This document shows, in pieces, positions 53,136 through 61,588 of a stretch of 64,000 nt of DNA. The DNA lies in assembly GCF_023638035.1 (NCBI RefSeq), contig NZ_JAKRVX010000006.1, positions 62,001 through 126,000 on the forward strand. Direction: 5' to 3'. How positions within the stretch are numbered: the stretch's first letter is position 1; every line of letters begins with the position of its first letter. The notes beneath the pieces were generated by a model that saw only the letters and a list, made by a program, of their open reading frames with translations, searched no databases and was not told the origin of the DNA. Position numbers and translations under genes: made by a program. The DNA is from Natronocalculus amylovorans. Lineage in GTDB: Archaea; Halobacteriota; Halobacteria; Halobacteriales; Haloferacaceae.

Positions 53136-53219
53136 GCGAGGGTAGCCAAGCCCGGAAACGGCGGCGGACTCAAGATCCGCTCCTGTAGAGGTCCGTGGGT
53201 TCAAATCCCTCCCCTCGCA
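53136..53219 (+). tRNA. tRNA-Leu (anticodon CAA)
   Basis: 84-nt type II tRNA. Acceptor GCGAGGG pairs with CCCTCGC, with discriminator A; anticodon stem GCGGA/TCCGC encloses CTCAAGA (anticodon CAA); a long variable arm and GGGTTCAAATCCC T-arm complete it. No intron or encoded CCA. Confidence 0.95.
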
Positions 53220-53223
53220 TGTA

Positions 53224-53272
53224 GACGCACCACAGTGCGTCCATGCGGAAGACGCTCTCGGAGCGCTCTTCC
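53224..53272 (+). terminator. Two tandem hairpins after tRNA-Leu(CAA)
   Basis: Hairpin 1: GACGCAC (53224-53230), loop CACA, GTGCGTC (53235-53241). Hairpin 2: GGAAGACGCTC (53247-53257), loop TCG, GAGCGCTCTTCC with one bulged C (53261-53272). Both are formed by the transcribed strand directly behind the tRNA. They may terminate or protect the transcript or belong to a small RNA. A T-run is not conspicuous, so the terminator call is tentative. Confidence 0.4.
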
Positions 53273-53375
53273 CTCGCAAAACTTCTTAAAAAACTACACT
53301 GTGAGCGATCGCTCCATCAAACGCGAAGCAGATACACCAGAATATATATCGATCGCATCTGAACAGCAACCAACA

Positions 53376-53510
53376 ATGGTCACCAGTACAAGAGAGCAGT
53401 TCATCGCGATCATGGCTGCCCTTTGGTTTCTCTTAGACATCGTCTTGCTAACGATCGGTGCCTGGCCGACGAGTCTCCTTTGCGAGTTTGATATTGTGTG
53501 TCTCCCGTAG
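53376..53510 (+). CDS. Possible 44-residue membrane micro-protein
   Basis: Short frame MVTSTREQFIAIMAALWFLL followed by a second hydrophobic stretch and CEFDIVCLP. A TATA-like ATATATA at 53342-53348 is 30 nt upstream of the ATG, in the right spacing for leaderless expression. One hydrophobic helix would anchor it. Length is near the lower limit of reliable prediction. Confidence 0.4.
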   Translation: MVTSTREQFIAIMAALWFLLDIVLLTIGAWPTSLLCEFDIVCLP

Positions 53511-53600
53511 TAATCTGTGACATTTACTCGCAAGGGAGTATATAAACCACCACTATATTTTGGGCGATACTATCCATCGATTGGCCTCTATCTCTTAGAT

Positions 53601-54011
53601 ATGATGCAGACGGGTATGGAGTCACGATCGGCGACTGATGAACTTGTTGACAATGGATCTCGCGAACCAAACGATACATTACAAACGGTGTTGGAGCTAC
53701 TTTCAGACCCCGACTGCCGGCTGCTCCTTGGAGCCGCATCCGAACCACGAACGACTAGCGAGCTAGCCGATGTCTGTGATGTTCCACTCTCGACGGCATA
53801 CCGAAAAGTCGATCGGCTAAGCGAGACACCACTGTTGTCCGAACAGCTCCGATTCTGCTCGGATGGAGATCATGCCTCCGAATATGTGTGTACGGTTGAC
53901 GAGTTGAATATTGGTGTCATAGGCAACGGTGTAGAAGTCACTGTCAAACCAACAGAGCAGCATGAAGAATCCCCATCGATGTTCTCTGTAACCCCAATCT
54001 CTGCAGATTAA
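53601..54011 (+). CDS. Winged-helix regulator (ArsR-like)
   Basis: 136 residues from ATG 53601. The helix-turn-helix core is TLQTVLELLSDPDCRLLLGA and TTSELADVCDVPLSTAYRKV with DRLSETPLLSEQLRF; this is the layout of the ArsR-type domains of haloarchaeal regulators. An additional upstream frame (from 53517) exists. TATA-like GTATATAAACC at about 53538-53548 would give a leader of about 30 nt. No sensor domain is seen; function unknown. Confidence 0.75.
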   Translation: MMQTGMESRSATDELVDNGSREPNDTLQTVLELLSDPDCRLLLGAASEPRTTSELADVCDVPLSTAYRKVDRLSETPLLSEQLRFCSDGDHASEYVCTVDELNIGVIGNGVEVTVKPTEQHEESPSMFSVTPISAD

Positions 54012-54056
54012 CGGCGCTGTCCAAACACCCATGCCTATAGCAGCCGTACAGCAGGT

Positions 54057-54662
54057 ATGGATCGAAATCGGATTCGAGAGTCGTGGGACCAACTCTCGGA
54101 CACGTACGCCAAAAGTCGCAACCCGGATGGAAACGATGCTGCACTCATCACAACTTGTTTTGGAGACCTTCCACCTGATGCAGTTGTCCTTGATATTGGG
54201 TGTGGAGATGGCCGTCGAACGCTGTCAAACCTCACACACGTCCAGTCCGTTGGTCTCGATATCTCCCGATCAGGGCTTGTATTAGCTGCCGATGCAGTCC
54301 CTTCAGCGAGACTTCTCCAAGGAGAGATGACGGCACTCCCGCTCAAAAGCGACTGTGTTGACGCAATCACGGCGTACCATTCAGTTTTCCACGTCCCAAG
54401 AACAGAACATTCCAACGTATACCACGAGTTTGCCCGAGTGTTAGCCCCCGGCGGCGGGCTACTGATGACCGTTGGGACTGGCCGATATCAAACGGTTCGA
54501 TCGAACTGGCTCAACAGTGGCCGTTCAATGTTCTTCAGTACGCCGGGAAAACAACAAACAATCGACCAGCTCAAAACGGCAGGATTCGAGGTCCAATGGG
54601 AGCGTGTTGTTGATGACCCGCTTGGAAGTTCAGCGCTGTTTGTGTTTGCAACGGTAGCCTGA
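54057..54662 (+). CDS. Class I SAM-dependent methyltransferase
   Basis: 201 residues. Motif I is VVLDIGCGDGRRT (~43-55); motif II region SVGLDISRSGLVLA; ALPLKSDCVDAITAYHSVFH is the post II/III region, and FARVLAPGGGLLMTVGTGRY the motif III/IV. Methyltransf_11 type, substrate unknown. Its stop abuts the convergent zinc-ribbon gene with no gap. Confidence 0.88.
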   Translation: MDRNRIRESWDQLSDTYAKSRNPDGNDAALITTCFGDLPPDAVVLDIGCGDGRRTLSNLTHVQSVGLDISRSGLVLAADAVPSARLLQGEMTALPLKSDCVDAITAYHSVFHVPRTEHSNVYHEFARVLAPGGGLLMTVGTGRYQTVRSNWLNSGRSMFFSTPGKQQTIDQLKTAGFEVQWERVVDDPLGSSALFVFATVA

Positions 54663-54938
54663 TTATACTTCGATTCCGGCTTTTCGATCGATATATGCGG
54701 TATACCCACCAAAAACCATCGCGAGTCCACAGACTGCAAACAGTGCGCCAATCAATCGACCGAGGCCAACTGAGAACAGCGCGATCGGGACTCCAAAGAG
54801 CAGACAGAACAACCCGAACACAACAACACCCACGAGTAAGAGGTTCGACGGCTGGACCGTTTTACACTCCTGACAGATTTTGGCTGCGTGTGGGATATCC
54901 GTCCCGCAGTTAGTACACCGTTTTCGTGGCCCTGACAC
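54663..54938 (-). CDS. Zinc-ribbon plus two membrane helices
   Basis: 91 residues starting with GTG at 54938: an N-terminal zinc ribbon with CTNCG and CQEC, then two helices LLLVGVVVFGLFCLLFGVPI and LIGALFAVCGLAMVFGGYTA. TATA-like CATAAATA-type stretch at about 54958-54966 lies about 25 nt upstream, consistent with leaderless GTG initiation. Membrane-anchored zinc-ribbon protein of unknown role. Confidence 0.72.
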   Translation of the reverse strand: MSGPRKRCTNCGTDIPHAAKICQECKTVQPSNLLLVGVVVFGLFCLLFGVPIALFSVGLGRLIGALFAVCGLAMVFGGYTAYIDRKAGIEV

Positions 54939-55019
54939 AAACGCACTTACTTAGGCATCTTATTTACGTTCGTCGGGACCGGCCCGAATGTTCTTATCGA
55001 TTGAGTGTGAGCTTCGAAT

Positions 55020-56276
55020 ATGAGCGTCACAGCCAACACGGATCAGCTTTCCGAGCCTGCGGTGTTGGCACATACGAAACAGCGGCTGTTTCCTGAGATT
55101 TCCGAGGGGAGCTACGTTGTCACCGATACACAGTTCGCAGCAGAGACATGGAACGCAGGCATCCCGATCAAACCCCAAATTCACGAGATACTATCGCCGT
55201 TTAATCACGTCGAACTCGGCAGTGGCTATCCGGATTTAGTTGGCGTTGGTAGTGTTGATCCTGAACTGCTCGCAGTCGATCGATTTGGTCAAACCCCACC
55301 ACTGATTGCGGTGGAAGCAAAAGGCTACACCGCATCTGGAACGGTTGATACCGAGCGTGGTATTGTGCAAGCACACGATCGGCTGTCGGCAGCAAACGTT
55401 GCATACATGGCAGCGCCGAGTGAGGCAATCACACAAACCGATCGGGTGCTTGCACGAAATCTCAATGTTGGCGTCCTAGCTGTTTCTGCAAGCGGATCCG
55501 TCACATTGTTTGAAGCCCCACGGGTTGTTGGCAATCAATCAACCGATGCCGCATCTGCGATCCGGTTTCAGGCAAGTGCCCAAGGTGTCACGGACAACTC
55601 GTTCTCGCTCAACCATCCAAAAAACTATCTTGGGTATCCGATCGCATTGGCAGCTGACGGTGATACCGATGCGTTGCTCAAACAGTATCAGATTGTGAAT
55701 GCAACCGCACAAGCAAGGCGAGGTGCGTCACATCTCAATCTTATTGACACATCGCTCGGCCACGCTCGGTTGACACCACTTGGCAAAGAGGTAGTTCGGT
55801 TTGCCGTTCGACAGTCTGGATCGATCGACGCTGCCCTTTCGGAGTTTGAGTCGTGGTATCGCTCCCGAAAGCGCTTCTGTGAGCTTGCGCCTGCATGGGG
55901 AGAGCTGGCCCGACGGGTGTTATTTGCATACCGTGGGACGACACTAATCATCGAAGAGTTACAACAAATGCATACGGATGGGTTCACTGAACTCTCACTT
56001 ACCGAGTTTGTTTCGTATCTTCACACACTTCACCCCACATTTACTATTGAATTATTCATTAAGGGAACAGAAGCGGCTCGAAGGCGGGTACTTACCCCTG
56101 AGGGTAATATTCGACGGGCTGGCCTCAAAGATGGCGAGGTATATCACTCACCAACAGTATTTCAGCTCAAAGCGATGCTGTATCATGCCGGATTTCTCAC
56201 CGACCGGGGACGTGAACCACACCGATTAGATCCGCAGACTGATGTGTGGGCGCTTTGTGAGCCGATCACTGTTTGA
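55020..56276 (+). CDS. Candidate PD-(D/E)XK nuclease-fold protein of unknown function
   Basis: 418 residues. The N-terminal third has the nuclease-like pair: Asp in LGSGYPDLVGVG (~residues 67-78) and, 30 residues later, LIAVEAKGYTASG (E-x-K), preceded by a strand and followed by helix AHDRLSAANVAYMAAPSEA; this is the typical PD...E.K arrangement. The C-terminal half (residues ~220-418) is helical with YHSPTVFQLKAMLYHAGFLT, a winged-helix-like end. I recognise no named family. Similar nuclease folds occur in defence, repair and mobile elements, but no such genes flank it. It appears monocistronic. Confidence 0.7.
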   Translation: MSVTANTDQLSEPAVLAHTKQRLFPEISEGSYVVTDTQFAAETWNAGIPIKPQIHEILSPFNHVELGSGYPDLVGVGSVDPELLAVDRFGQTPPLIAVEAKGYTASGTVDTERGIVQAHDRLSAANVAYMAAPSEAITQTDRVLARNLNVGVLAVSASGSVTLFEAPRVVGNQSTDAASAIRFQASAQGVTDNSFSLNHPKNYLGYPIALAADGDTDALLKQYQIVNATAQARRGASHLNLIDTSLGHARLTPLGKEVVRFAVRQSGSIDAALSEFESWYRSRKRFCELAPAWGELARRVLFAYRGTTLIIEELQQMHTDGFTELSLTEFVSYLHTLHPTFTIELFIKGTEAARRRVLTPEGNIRRAGLKDGEVYHSPTVFQLKAMLYHAGFLTDRGREPHRLDPQTDVWALCEPITV

Positions 56277-56331
56277 TTCTGTCGCTGGGAAGCGAATGTT
56301 TTTGCATACGTGATGAGTGTGTTGTACTACC

Positions 56332-56571
56332 ATGGACGAGATGGATACACCACAAGAGCTTGTGAGCTATCTCACACCACGAGAGAACAACGAGATGATG
56401 TCAACATATCAGAATACGACCGCGATCGCATGTCCGGCGTGTTCGGAGCCGTTTGATTATCTTATTGTGTGTAAACAGGATCCGACAAGCCTCTCGCTTT
56501 CAGAAGTGATGGACCTCTGTGTGAGTACCGGTGACAATGGAAATCCCTTCTTATTCACGCACCGCGAGTGA
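56332..56571 (+). CDS. Small haloarchaeal cysteine-pair protein (DUF7385-like)
   Basis: 79 residues from ATG 56332. One cysteine pair CPACSEPFDYLIVC and the ending PFLFTHRE resemble the DUF7385 family of haloarchaea with a single zinc-like CxxC. The stop overlaps the convergent membrane-protein gene by 17 nt. Function unknown. Confidence 0.7.
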   Translation: MDEMDTPQELVSYLTPRENNEMMSTYQNTTAIACPACSEPFDYLIVCKQDPTSLSLSEVMDLCVSTGDNGNPFLFTHRE

Positions 56572-57130
56572 ACCGCGGGAGAGATGCCATCAACACTCCG
56601 GTAATCACCACTGGAAACAAGATTGCAAACAGAAGCGACTGGTTTGCATCCCAGCCATAGGCACCAGCATACGTACCGGCGATGAGTGCAGTGTTATATA
56701 CCACAAACCGAACTGGAACCGACGAGAAGTTTCCGTATCCGGGATACTCACCGACATCGACGTACTTCCCGCGGAACAGTGCTAACCAGAACGCCCCGAA
56801 CCCAACTGCGGTGAGCCCTGCAAACGAGATGCCATCAATGGAAAAGAAGGGCGTATAGATCAACACCACGAGCCCCGGTGTGCCGAGGAACGACAGTTCA
56901 ACACCGCTATTAAACAGGTATTCGAGCCACCGCTCCATCCGCATCGTAAACGATCGCGTTGATTCTGTTTGCCCGTCCTCCCGTGGCGCTCCAGTATATC
57001 CGTCCTCTGGGTTCGGCGTATCATTCCCTTCTCGCATCGCCCACAGATCGTCCTCTGTTGGTAGGTCTTCGGGGTCAAGCCACTCACGATCGCGCTCATC
57101 GCCGTGTCGCTGATTGCTACGTTCAGACAT
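56555..57130 (-). CDS. Haloarchaeal membrane protein
   Basis: 191 residues: a 60-residue acidic N-terminal domain (ERDREWLDPEDLPTEDDLWA), then four hydrophobic segments (SFLGTPGLVVLIYTPFFSID, FAGLTAVGFGAFWLALF, FVVYNTALIAGTYAGAYGWD, LLFAILFPVVITGVLMASL). No known family. It starts 12 nt after the pelA stop on the same strand and may be in its operon. Confidence 0.75.
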   Translation of the reverse strand: MSERSNQRHGDERDREWLDPEDLPTEDDLWAMREGNDTPNPEDGYTGAPREDGQTESTRSFTMRMERWLEYLFNSGVELSFLGTPGLVVLIYTPFFSIDGISFAGLTAVGFGAFWLALFRGKYVDVGEYPGYGNFSSVPVRFVVYNTALIAGTYAGAYGWDANQSLLFAILFPVVITGVLMASLPRFTRGA

Positions 57131-57142
57131 GGGTTATATCAC

Positions 57143-58210
57143 TTATTGAAGCCGATATCGGAGAATTGCGGCAATGCCGCCGAGATTCCCCAGTTGCCGT
57201 CCTGGTTGGAACTCCGCGGAGAACACAGTCACTGACCCACCCTGCTGTTCGACTGATTCGATGATTTCATTAACATCATGTTCCCATTCACCATCGCCAA
57301 GTCGCTCTTTCCGGAGTCGTTCGTCCAATAGCAGTAGTGTGTCGATCGCACCAAACTCCGCAGCCTCTTTGACAGCTTCGATACCGTATGCTGCTTTTGC
57401 GCCGTCTGCAATCTCTCGCATCAACGTATCAATGAACTCTGCTTCACGGGCAATTCGGGTTTCGGCCTGAATCTCATCAACAGCACCACGTTTCAGTACT
57501 TCGTGCACACCACGATCGCCGGCGCTGGAGGTGTCTACAACGGTGAGCTTTTCAATGATTTCCCTTGAATTCTCTGCAATGTAGTCTCGTGCATCCTGTT
57601 TGGTAAACCCCGGGCCAGCAAGGATAATTGCGTCTGCATCAAGATGCGACAGCGCCTTTGTAAGCTCCGCAAACAGCTCCGATCGTGGTCGAGCGTACTC
57701 GCCTTTTCCAGTTGGTCGGGTAAACGACGCGTATTCGTCGGTCCCATACTGTTTGACCAGGTGGATGTATGCCTCACCCTCTTCGATCGTTGCGATCGCA
57801 ACATCTGGATTTTCTGCGGTCTCTTCGGCTTCTTCGAGCCGATCGAGTTGATCCGGTTTGAAATGTTTCTCGATCGTAATCTCCGCTCGTTGCTCGACAT
57901 TCAGTGTGTGATGATGACCAAGTTGGTCTTCACGAGAACACCCAACAATAACGCCACCAACACGGAGGCGGTTCGCAAATCGTGCAAACTCCGTATCTTC
58001 AACCTCGATTGTGACGCTCATCGGTTCGCGCTGCCCACCGGTGTCACGCATTCGATCGTCATCCCGTTGTATTCGACGGGTTGTGTCACCGGAGACGTGA
58101 TCGCCCGGCTCCAGAACGTGAGACAGATGCCATAAGTCGTCGACGGTTTCGGGGACAAGCGAAATCCGCTCGCGTCCCTCTTCGCCGCGACCCCGGCTCG
58201 TAATTCGCAT
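57143..58210 (-). CDS. pelA: mRNA surveillance protein Pelota
   Basis: 355 residues from ATG 58210. N-terminal Sm-like domain starts [20 protein letters not shown] with [31 protein letters not shown] is the terminal eRF1-like element; the middle domain has [20 protein letters not shown]. It works with aABCE1 to split stalled archaeal ribosomes. TATA-like GTTTAAG at 58233-58239 (minus) is 26 nt upstream, and a 26-bp palindrome lies just beyond it. Together with rqcH it forms a ribosome-rescue neighbourhood. Confidence 0.95.
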   Translation of the reverse strand: MRITSRGRGEEGRERISLVPETVDDLWHLSHVLEPGDHVSGDTTRRIQRDDDRMRDTGGQREPMSVTIEVEDTEFARFANRLRVGGVIVGCSREDQLGHHHTLNVEQRAEITIEKHFKPDQLDRLEEAEETAENPDVAIATIEEGEAYIHLVKQYGTDEYASFTRPTGKGEYARPRSELFAELTKALSHLDADAIILAGPGFTKQDARDYIAENSREIIEKLTVVDTSSAGDRGVHEVLKRGAVDEIQAETRIAREAEFIDTLMREIADGAKAAYGIEAVKEAAEFGAIDTLLLLDERLRKERLGDGEWEHDVNEIIESVEQQGGSVTVFSAEFQPGRQLGNLGGIAAILRYRLQ

Positions 58211-58232
58211 ATGTGGGCCTTTGGCTGACAGC

Positions 58233-58239
58233 CTTAAAC
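58233..58239 (-). promoter_or_regulatory. TATA-like box for pelA
   Basis: GTTTAAG on the minus strand about 26 nt before the pelA ATG, in leaderless position. Confidence 0.5.
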
Positions 58240-58243
58240 TATT

Positions 58244-58269
58244 GTCTCTGTCGATCGATCGACAGAGAC
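58244..58269. repeat. 26-bp perfect palindrome between pelA and DUF4013 genes
   Basis: A perfect inverted repeat with no spacer: arms begin GTCTCTGTCGATC and its complement follows. Its last base is the first base of the TAG stop of the DUF4013 gene, and its other end is about 4 nt beyond the pelA TATA box. It can fold as a terminator hairpin or bind a dimeric regulator. Confidence 0.85.
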
Positions 58270-59297
58270 TACTCAGACCGTTCAGTCTGCTCTGTCGGTG
58301 TCTCTGGAAGTGGACCCCATGAAAATCCGTCATCAAGGGTTGGCGTTGTGTCTGTGTTGGCCTTCCGTTCGTTGTCTGGTGACGGGTCGACTAGAGTTGG
58401 TCGTTCAAACATACTAAATCCAGCAGCAACCGATCGGCCAACTTGGACTGCAGGGTCTGCTTCAGTTGGTGCTGTATCTGTTGCTGAAAGCGGCGCAATC
58501 GTTTGTTCAATCGGTGCTGACACTGCTGTTGCTTTCTCGGAGACGACCTGTTGGCCGAGTGCATTGGATTTGGTGGCTGTACCAAGGGTACGCTGTACAC
58601 CTGCGCCGATCAGTGCGGCCACCATCACTCGGATACCAAACAGCCCAAGAACACCAACAAGAAGTGCAAACAACGGGACGCCAAACAGTATACCGACTGA
58701 AAGCAAGAAAACGGAAAGTATCCAACCCGTTGCAAAATCACCGGTCCCTGCAGTCTTGAGGACGGGTTTGGGGGCGAGTGCACTTCGAAACCGTCCTGTC
58801 GTGGCAAACACAGCCTCCGCAGCCGGTCGAACGTAGCTGTATATAAGCAGATACAGAACTGCAGAGAACACCGCAATACCGCTTGAGAGGGCCGTCACTG
58901 TTGCACCGACTGAACCAAGGCGTACGCTCTCAAGCGAGAGCAAAAATGCAGTAGTCACCCCAAGTCCAAGCAGTATCACTGCCGGAGTGAGGTAAATAAG
59001 CGTGAGGATGACCGATCGAACACCATTTCGTGCCAGTAACCCCCATGAAACAAATGACGGAGCAGCCGATCCACCGTTTGCAGCGGTGTGAATCATTTTG
59101 AGCGTATACCCTCGTAGGACGAAGAGCGGAAAGAGGACAACTGGAAGCAGAAACAGTGCTGTCACAGGCGCGAGAACGACTGCGATGAGCCAGCCAATCG
59201 GCAGCGCAATGGACAAGAACGTGAGCACGCTTCCGATAATGAGTGTTCCGGCAGCATCGCCTGATCGGAATGGCGTTCCGATCGCAGTACGCAGCAT
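58269..59297 (-). CDS. DUF4013 membrane protein
   Basis: 342 residues with about six to seven membrane segments: [97 protein letters not shown] and [18 protein letters not shown], then an acidic cytoplasmic tail of 90 residues. The Gly-Tyr-x(2)-Lys (LRGYTLKMI) is typical of DUF4013. It is located between pelA and rqcH on the same strand. Function unknown. Confidence 0.85.
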   Translation of the reverse strand: MLRTAIGTPFRSGDAAGTLIIGSVLTFLSIALPIGWLIAVVLAPVTALFLLPVVLFPLFVLRGYTLKMIHTAANGGSAAPSFVSWGLLARNGVRSVILTLIYLTPAVILLGLGVTTAFLLSLESVRLGSVGATVTALSSGIAVFSAVLYLLIYSYVRPAAEAVFATTGRFRSALAPKPVLKTAGTGDFATGWILSVFLLSVGILFGVPLFALLVGVLGLFGIRVMVAALIGAGVQRTLGTATKSNALGQQVVSEKATAVSAPIEQTIAPLSATDTAPTEADPAVQVGRSVAAGFSMFERPTLVDPSPDNERKANTDTTPTLDDGFSWGPLPETPTEQTERSE

Positions 59298-59357
59298 TAG
59301 TTCTATACTCTATGGCAGGACTCAAATAACTCCGCTTCACGGTAGCCACCTCTCAGC

Positions 59358-61493
59358 CTACTCAACGAGTTCGCTGCCACCCGCCGGGAGGAACTCCTGT
59401 ATAAGATCTGGACTCGCAACTTTTCGAACAAACGACTCATCTGCAAACATCTCTCGAAGCTTTCGGTAACAGATTTTCGCCATATCGTTCTGTGCGTACT
59501 TCCCTGGCTGTACTGTCAGGACTGCCTCTGCATGATTTGCAATTGCATCTGTTGGGCCGCCAATGACGCGGGTTTGTGGCTCACATTGAATCCCGACTGC
59601 AACCCCAACTGGTGTATCGTTGAAATATGTCCGATCGCCACGAATGACGAACGACCCTTTCTCGACATACTCTCCGCTTTCGGGTGTTTTTGAGACCTGA
59701 TCCGGCGAAACCATATACACATCATCAGCAAACCGACCATCTTTCCAGACGGATGAGTATGAGACTGCAAACTGCGCTGCCTCAGCAAGCGTCTGTTCTG
59801 AAAACTCCACCTCGCGGGCAGGCTCACTTGGGCCAGTTGCTTTGAGGATTGTTGCTGGCGCGCCGTGTGCTTGTGTGTGGAAGAACCGATCGCCCTTGCT
59901 CATATATTTTTTCACCAGCTCCTCGTTCTGATCAGCACTCCGTCCACCGATCACGAGATAGCCATCACTTGTGTGGAACCAGCGGAACTTTTCATACCAC
60001 TGCTCGTTTCGACGAACCGGAATCTGTGGCATCGATCGCCAATCGGTTGGTTCATCCTCACCTTCGCTTGTGTCGCCATCTGAACCACCTTTGGAATCAG
60101 AGTCAGCGGCTGCCTCTTTGGCTTCCCATGCATCTCGCTCGGCTTTGACCGCTTCAAGATCCGATCGGGTGTTTTCGATTGCTTTGAGTGCACCCTCTTT
60201 TTTTGACTCAATACGCTTTGCTTCGGTGTACAGTTCGTTTGCGTTCTTTTCAACGCCAGTAAGCGCATCAAGCGTGATCGTAGTGTCGTCGATTCTGATG
60301 GTTACAGAGCCATTCGAGCCATTCACGTTGACAACTGCTTTTGCGGCATCGATCCCTTGTTCAGCACCGTCTGTGAACGTTTCATCGATCGTATCCCATG
60401 GAACACCATCCTCGCGGGCACGCTGGATCGTTTTGAGAATCTCATCAACAAGATCGTACTTGGCGTAGATCAACTCAGCCTTCTCACGTTCAGCATCCGC
60501 TTGTTCATCGAACGTGCCGATCGCACCCTCCTGCTGTTCGATAATGCGCTGTTGTTTTGCGATCTCCGCTTCGAAATCCGGCCGGTTCGATCCTGTATTT
60601 TGTGGCTGTGACTCCTCTTTCGATCGATCGAGGCGATAGAAGTACGAATCAACGGCGTCATTGAATGAGCTAAACGCCTCACTGTCGAGCCCTTCGTTTT
60701 CTCGCTCCTCAAGTGGGAATGGCGTTACATCCACAACCTGCTCGTCTTCGAGGTATATTCGTGGATCAAGTGTCCCAGATCGAAGCTGCGTTGCAAGTTC
60801 CTCGATCGCATCGTAGAGCTGGGTATATACTGCTGTCTCTGCGTCCTCGATCGCAAGCTCTTTTTCGATGCCTGCGCGTTCGCAGACCTCCTCTGCGTAC
60901 AGGCCGCCGAGATTCAACTGTGTGGCAAGCGTCCGGACAACATCGCTTGTTGAGGCATCCATGTTTCGACAGAATGCATCAAAGCTCACTGTCAGAGGGT
61001 TGAGCCGAGAGTCCGGGAACTCATACTGTGACCCTGGTGCGACCGTTCGGGATTTCAGTCGCACGGTTTCTAAGCTTTGGACAACTTCGCCTAGTTCGTT
61101 CAGAATTGCAATATTGCCCTGTCCGAACAGCTCTGCAACGATCGTGGTATTCTGATCCGTACGTTCAAACTCAAAGACCAAGATTCGATCGAACTCATAC
61201 TGTGAGACACCCGTAAAGTCAGCACCGCTCAGTCGGTTGCGGAGCATTTTTGCGAAGTTTGGCGGTCGTCCAGGTGCGTCTTCAACGTGGTCTGGGGGTG
61301 CAACGTGTGCGCGTTTGATATCGCCAACTTCCATCATGAGTTCGATCCGACCGCGATCGAAGTCACGCATTTTGAGCCGGAGGAGATCATCGCCATAGAG
61401 ATAGGCTTTATCGACCTTTGACCCCTCGTATCGACCGAGTTCTGTAACGAGGGCAGCGAGATCGATACTTGAGAGTTCCCGCTTTGGATTCAT
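59358..61493 (-). CDS. rqcH: NEMF/RqcH-family ribosome quality control protein
   Basis: 711 residues from ATG 61493. Blocks: NPKRELSSIDLAALVTELGR, NFAKMLRNRLSGADFTGVSQ and YEFDRILVFEF (NFACT-N), a coiled-coil rich middle (ENTRSDLEAVKAERDAWEAK) and NFACT-R region EKFRWFHTSDGYLVIGGRSA with RFFHTQAHGAPATIL. It is the archaeal relative of Rqc2/NEMF, which binds the split large subunit with peptidyl-tRNA. Near pelA it completes a rescue and quality-control neighbourhood. Confidence 0.94.
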   Translation of the reverse strand: MNPKRELSSIDLAALVTELGRYEGSKVDKAYLYGDDLLRLKMRDFDRGRIELMMEVGDIKRAHVAPPDHVEDAPGRPPNFAKMLRNRLSGADFTGVSQYEFDRILVFEFERTDQNTTIVAELFGQGNIAILNELGEVVQSLETVRLKSRTVAPGSQYEFPDSRLNPLTVSFDAFCRNMDASTSDVVRTLATQLNLGGLYAEEVCERAGIEKELAIEDAETAVYTQLYDAIEELATQLRSGTLDPRIYLEDEQVVDVTPFPLEERENEGLDSEAFSSFNDAVDSYFYRLDRSKEESQPQNTGSNRPDFEAEIAKQQRIIEQQEGAIGTFDEQADAEREKAELIYAKYDLVDEILKTIQRAREDGVPWDTIDETFTDGAEQGIDAAKAVVNVNGSNGSVTIRIDDTTITLDALTGVEKNANELYTEAKRIESKKEGALKAIENTRSDLEAVKAERDAWEAKEAAADSDSKGGSDGDTSEGEDEPTDWRSMPQIPVRRNEQWYEKFRWFHTSDGYLVIGGRSADQNEELVKKYMSKGDRFFHTQAHGAPATILKATGPSEPAREVEFSEQTLAEAAQFAVSYSSVWKDGRFADDVYMVSPDQVSKTPESGEYVEKGSFVIRGDRTYFNDTPVGVAVGIQCEPQTRVIGGPTDAIANHAEAVLTVQPGKYAQNDMAKICYRKLREMFADESFVRKVASPDLIQEFLPAGGSELVE

Positions 61494-61588
61494 ATACACG
61501 AATGGTCACGGTGGCAGGAAAAAGACGTGTCGCTCCTACTTTCAGAAGGACCGAAGCCTCTTTTCATATGACTGCAGTTGGTTTGCAT

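Noticed and set aside
52545-53279. 244-residue version of the DUF309 gene
   Set aside because: The upstream part crosses the tRNA-Leu(CAA) gene on the other strand and is unlike the family.
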